The notes below the pieces were generated by a model. The model ran no database searches. It saw nothing but the letters and a program-made list of their open reading frames with translations, and was not told where the DNA came from. DNA of 33,622 nucleotides, from the NCBI GenBank assembly GCA_017464225.1, contig JAFUDW010000155.1, positions 1 through 33,622 on the forward strand, written 5' to 3'. A program made the position numbers and the translations under genes. Source of the DNA: Clostridia bacterium. GTDB taxonomy: Bacteria > Bacillota_A > Clostridia > Christensenellales > Aristaeellaceae. Below are positions 31,293 to 33,622 of the stretch, one piece after another. The first letter of the stretch is position 1, and each line of letters opens with the position of its first letter.

Positions 31293-32774
31293 ATGAACGA
31301 ACTGGTACAAATCACTGCGAACGACCTGGTGGCTGTCGCGCTGCGCCCCTTGGAAAAGGGCAGTACGGTCAGCTACGGCGCGGGCGAAGTTACGCTGCTC
31401 TGCGATCTGCCCATGGGGCACAAGGTTGCCCTGCGGGATATCAAAAAGGGCGAACCCGTGATCAAATACGGCTTTCCTATCGGAGAAGCCACGGAGGATA
31501 TTCCCCGCGGTCAGCACGTGCATACCCATAACCTGCATACGCTGCTCAGCGGCGCCAAAGAATACGCCTGGCAGCCTACTCATTCGGAAACGCAGCCCAT
31601 GGCGCCCGCTTCCTTTATGGGTTATCCCCGCAAATCCGGGCGTCCGGGCATTCGCAACGAATTATGGATCATCCCCACCGTGGGCTGCGTCAACGATATC
31701 GCCAAGGCGCTGGCCCGGGAGGCGCAGAAATTTGTGGGTGACGGCATCGACGGCGTATACGCTTTCCCCCATCCCTACGGCTGTTCTCAGCTGGGCGACG
31801 ATCAGGAGAATACCCGGCAGGTGCTGGCCAGCCTGGCCACTCACCCCAACGCCGGCGGCGCGCTGGTACTGGGCCTGGGCTGCGAAAACAGCGACATTGA
31901 GCAGATAAAGCCCCATATGGGCGAATATGACGCAAGCCGCGTGAGATTCCTCGTCAGCCAGGAAACCGAGGACGAATTTGAAGCCGGCATGGCGCTGATC
32001 GCGGAACTTGCCGATACCATGCGCGGCGATAAAAGGATGCCTTGCACCGCCGACCAGCTGGTGGTGGGCCTGAAATGCGGCGGATCGGACGGCCTTTCCG
32101 GCATTACGGCCAATCCCACCATCGGCGTATTCAGCGATCTGCTCACCGCCATGGGCGGCAGCACCATCCTGACCGAAGTGCCCGAGATGTTCGGCGCAGA
32201 AACCATCCTGATGAATCGCTGCGAAAACGAAGGGCTGTTCCATAAAACGGTATCGCTGATCAACGATTTTAAGGGCTACTTTGAATCCTACCATATGCCG
32301 GTATATGAAAACCCTTCGCCCGGCAACAAGGCGGGCGGCATCACCACGCTAGAGGACAAGGCGCTGGGCTGCACGCAAAAGAGCGGTTCTTCCGCCGTGC
32401 GCGGCGTGCTGAAATACGGCGAACACGTGGAAAACAAAGGTCTCAACCTGCTTTCCGCTCCCGGCAACGACCTGGTGGCCTCCACTGCACTGGCGGTATC
32501 GGGCGCGCAGCTGATCCTTTTCTCCACAGGCCGCGGCACACCCTTCGGCTGCCCGGTGCCCACCATTAAGATCGCTTCCAACACGCCGCTGGCCCAGCGC
32601 AAAAAGAATTGGATCGATTTCAACGCGGGCCGGCTGCTGGACGGCATGACGCTGCCCGAGCTTGGGGCGGAGCTGATGGAATACGTGCTGGCCGTGGCCA
32701 GCGGAAAGCCTGCCCGCAACGAGCAGAACGGCTTCCATGATCTGGCGATCTTCAAACAGGGCGTAACACTTTAA
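31293..32774 (+). CDS. uxaA: Altronate dehydratase (UxaA)
   Basis: UxaA dehydrates D-altronate to 2-keto-3-deoxygluconate and requires Fe2+. The 493-residue protein is the full-length fused form: an N-terminal SAF-type domain (about 1-95, with G-H-K-V-A-L-R-D-I-K-K-G) and the large UxaA-type domain (about 105-490). Metal-ligand cysteines are visible in G-L-K-C-G-G-S-D-G near 255 and G-C-P-V-P near 427. The start is the ATG at 31293 after TGGAGGGA; an in-frame extension to 31215 would include the promoter. kdgA follows 30 bases later. Confidence 0.96.
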   Translation: MNELVQITANDLVAVALRPLEKGSTVSYGAGEVTLLCDLPMGHKVALRDIKKGEPVIKYGFPIGEATEDIPRGQHVHTHNLHTLLSGAKEYAWQPTHSETQPMAPASFMGYPRKSGRPGIRNELWIIPTVGCVNDIAKALAREAQKFVGDGIDGVYAFPHPYGCSQLGDDQENTRQVLASLATHPNAGGALVLGLGCENSDIEQIKPHMGEYDASRVRFLVSQETEDEFEAGMALIAELADTMRGDKRMPCTADQLVVGLKCGGSDGLSGITANPTIGVFSDLLTAMGGSTILTEVPEMFGAETILMNRCENEGLFHKTVSLINDFKGYFESYHMPVYENPSPGNKAGGITTLEDKALGCTQKSGSSAVRGVLKYGEHVENKGLNLLSAPGNDLVASTALAVSGAQLILFSTGRGTPFGCPVPTIKIASNTPLAQRKKNWIDFNAGRLLDGMTLPELGAELMEYVLAVASGKPARNEQNGFHDLAIFKQGVTL

Positions 32775-32804
32775 TCATAAATTCAAATCAAGGAGGGAAA
32801 ACCC

Positions 32805-33443
32805 ATGACTGAAATGATGGAAAAGCTCAAGAAAATCGGAATCATCCCCGTGGTAGTGCTCAACGAAGACAAGGATGCCCTGCCCCTGGCTGAATGCCTG
32901 ATGGAGGGCGGTCTGCCCTGCGCGGAAGTGACCTTCCGTACGGCGGCGGCGGAGGAATCCATCCGTAAAATGGCAAAAGCCTATCCCGATATGATCGTCG
33001 GCGCGGGCACCGTGCTGACCTGCGAACAGGCCGACCGCGCCATCAACGCAGGCGCCAAATTCATCGTCAGCCCCGGCCTCAATCCCAAGGTAACCGAATA
33101 TGTGCTGAGCAAAGGCATCCCCATGACGCCCGGTATCTGCACGCCCACCGAGATCGAAGCCGCGCTGCAGTTCGGGCTGGACGTGGTCAAGTTTTTCCCC
33201 GCCGAGCCTTCGGGCGGCCTGAAAATGATCAAAGCGCTGGCCGCGCCTTACGTGGGGCTTCAGTTCATGCCCACCGGCGGCATCAACGCCAATAACGTGC
33301 GCGATTACCTGGCCTATGACCGCATCGTCGCCTGCGGAGGCAGCTGGATGGTAAACGGCAGCCTGGTCAAGGAAGGCAAGTTTGACGAGATCCTCAAAAT
33401 GGTCCGCGAAGCGGCCGATATCGTAAAAGAAATCAGGGGGTAA
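32805..33443 (+). CDS. kdgA: 2-keto-3-deoxy-6-phosphogluconate aldolase (KdgA/Eda)
   Basis: The class I aldolase cleaves 2-keto-3-deoxy-6-phosphogluconate to pyruvate and glyceraldehyde 3-phosphate. The 212-residue protein has the Schiff-base lysine K129 in V-V-K-F-F-P-A-E, the base E41 and R45 in E-V-T-F-R, T69 in G-A-G-T-V and the phosphate-binding P-T-G-G-I. Length and residues match E. coli Eda at an offset of four. AAGGAGGG precedes the ATG. kdgK begins 6 bases after its stop, so the last two steps of the pathway are co-transcribed. Confidence 0.96.
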   Translation: MTEMMEKLKKIGIIPVVVLNEDKDALPLAECLMEGGLPCAEVTFRTAAAEESIRKMAKAYPDMIVGAGTVLTCEQADRAINAGAKFIVSPGLNPKVTEYVLSKGIPMTPGICTPTEIEAALQFGLDVVKFFPAEPSGGLKMIKALAAPYVGLQFMPTGGINANNVRDYLAYDRIVACGGSWMVNGSLVKEGKFDEILKMVREAADIVKEIRG

Positions 33444-33449
33444 ATAAAA

Positions 33450-33622
33450 ATGTCTGCGAAAGTTGTAACCTTCGGTGAGATCATGCTGCGCCTCAAGAGC
33501 CCTGCCTACGAGCGTTTGATGCAGAGCCCGATGCTGGAAGCAACCTTCGGCGGCGGCGAAGCCAACGTTTCCGTATCCCTGGCCAACTACGGCATGGACA
33601 CCGCCTTTGTGACCGTGCTGCC
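33450..33622 (+). CDS. kdgK: 2-keto-3-deoxygluconate kinase (KdgK, PfkB family), cut by the right edge
   Basis: Only the first 57 codons are visible. They show the PfkB-family opening: V-V-T-F-G-E-I-M-L-R-L near 5-15 and the sugar-binding G-G-G-E-A-N-V-S-V near 33-41, which is typical of 2-keto-3-deoxygluconate kinases. KdgK supplies the phosphorylated substrate for the aldolase encoded immediately upstream. The start follows a CAGGGGG that overlaps the aldolase stop. Identification as KdgK rests on the motif and on the operon position. Confidence 0.88.
   Translation, partial: MSAKVVTFGEIMLRLKSPAYERLMQSPMLEATFGGGEANVSVSLANYGMDTAFVTVL

Noticed and set aside
1..33622. CRISPR arrays, tRNA or rRNA genes, insertion sequences, phage genes
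   Set aside because: I saw no regularly spaced repeats, cloverleaf sequences, transposase or integrase genes, or attachment repeats in the window.

Overview
The window looks like a chromosome segment of an anaerobic, plant-polysaccharide-using Clostridia-type bacterium, probably from a gut or rumen. I infer this from: strong GGAGG ribosome sites with frequent GTG starts; TTGACA/TATAAT promoters; a tRNA-Ala-sensing T-box before alaS; a GerMN (sporulation/germination-type) protein; RqcH; and Lpl-type sugar ABC importers without their own ATPase. The fairly high GC and the unlipidated-looking binding proteins resemble the Christensenellales/Aristaeellaceae group, but that placement is only a guess.

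Region by region. (1) 1-4278, minus strand: a sugar ABC importer operon reading six-TM membrane protein, LplB-like permease, LplC-like permease, then binding protein (cut by the left edge). (2) 4528-10458: a minus-strand GerMN protein, then a divergent plus-strand cluster of rqcH and three tandem M42 aminopeptidase genes closed by a terminator. (3) 10513-14929: a large secreted repeat protein (minus), diverging from alaS, which has a consensus promoter, a T-box with a GCC (Ala) specifier, a leader terminator, and an unusually short AlaRS lacking the C-Ala domain. (4) 14982-17954: a DUF5655 protein and a sirtuin fired from overlapping divergent promoters, an AraC/GyrI-like regulator and an esterase. 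(5) 18011-24045, minus: one operon reading FadR-type regulator, sugar-binding protein, two permeases, split transketolase (N and C subunits) and a small cupin. It starts at a perfect TTGACA-17-TATAAT promoter with a 20-bp palindrome at the expected +4 to +23. (6) 24256-33622: a pectin/uronate locus. The minus operon is a truncated GH105-like protein, GH28, kduI, DUF4177, kduD and a terminator, followed by a serine hydrolase. The divergent plus genes are uxaB, uxaA, kdgA and kdgK (cut by the right edge).

The uronate genes join into one scheme. An intracellular GH28 enzyme trims imported oligogalacturonides. Unsaturated uronate enters through KduI and KduD, and saturated galacturonate through UxaB and UxaA (UxaC is not in the window). 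Both branches give 2-keto-3-deoxygluconate, which KdgK phosphorylates and KdgA cleaves to pyruvate and glyceraldehyde 3-phosphate. The transketolase operon looks like a self-contained import-and-cleave route for another sugar. Its substrate is not evident from sequence, and it is the best candidate here for undescribed biology.
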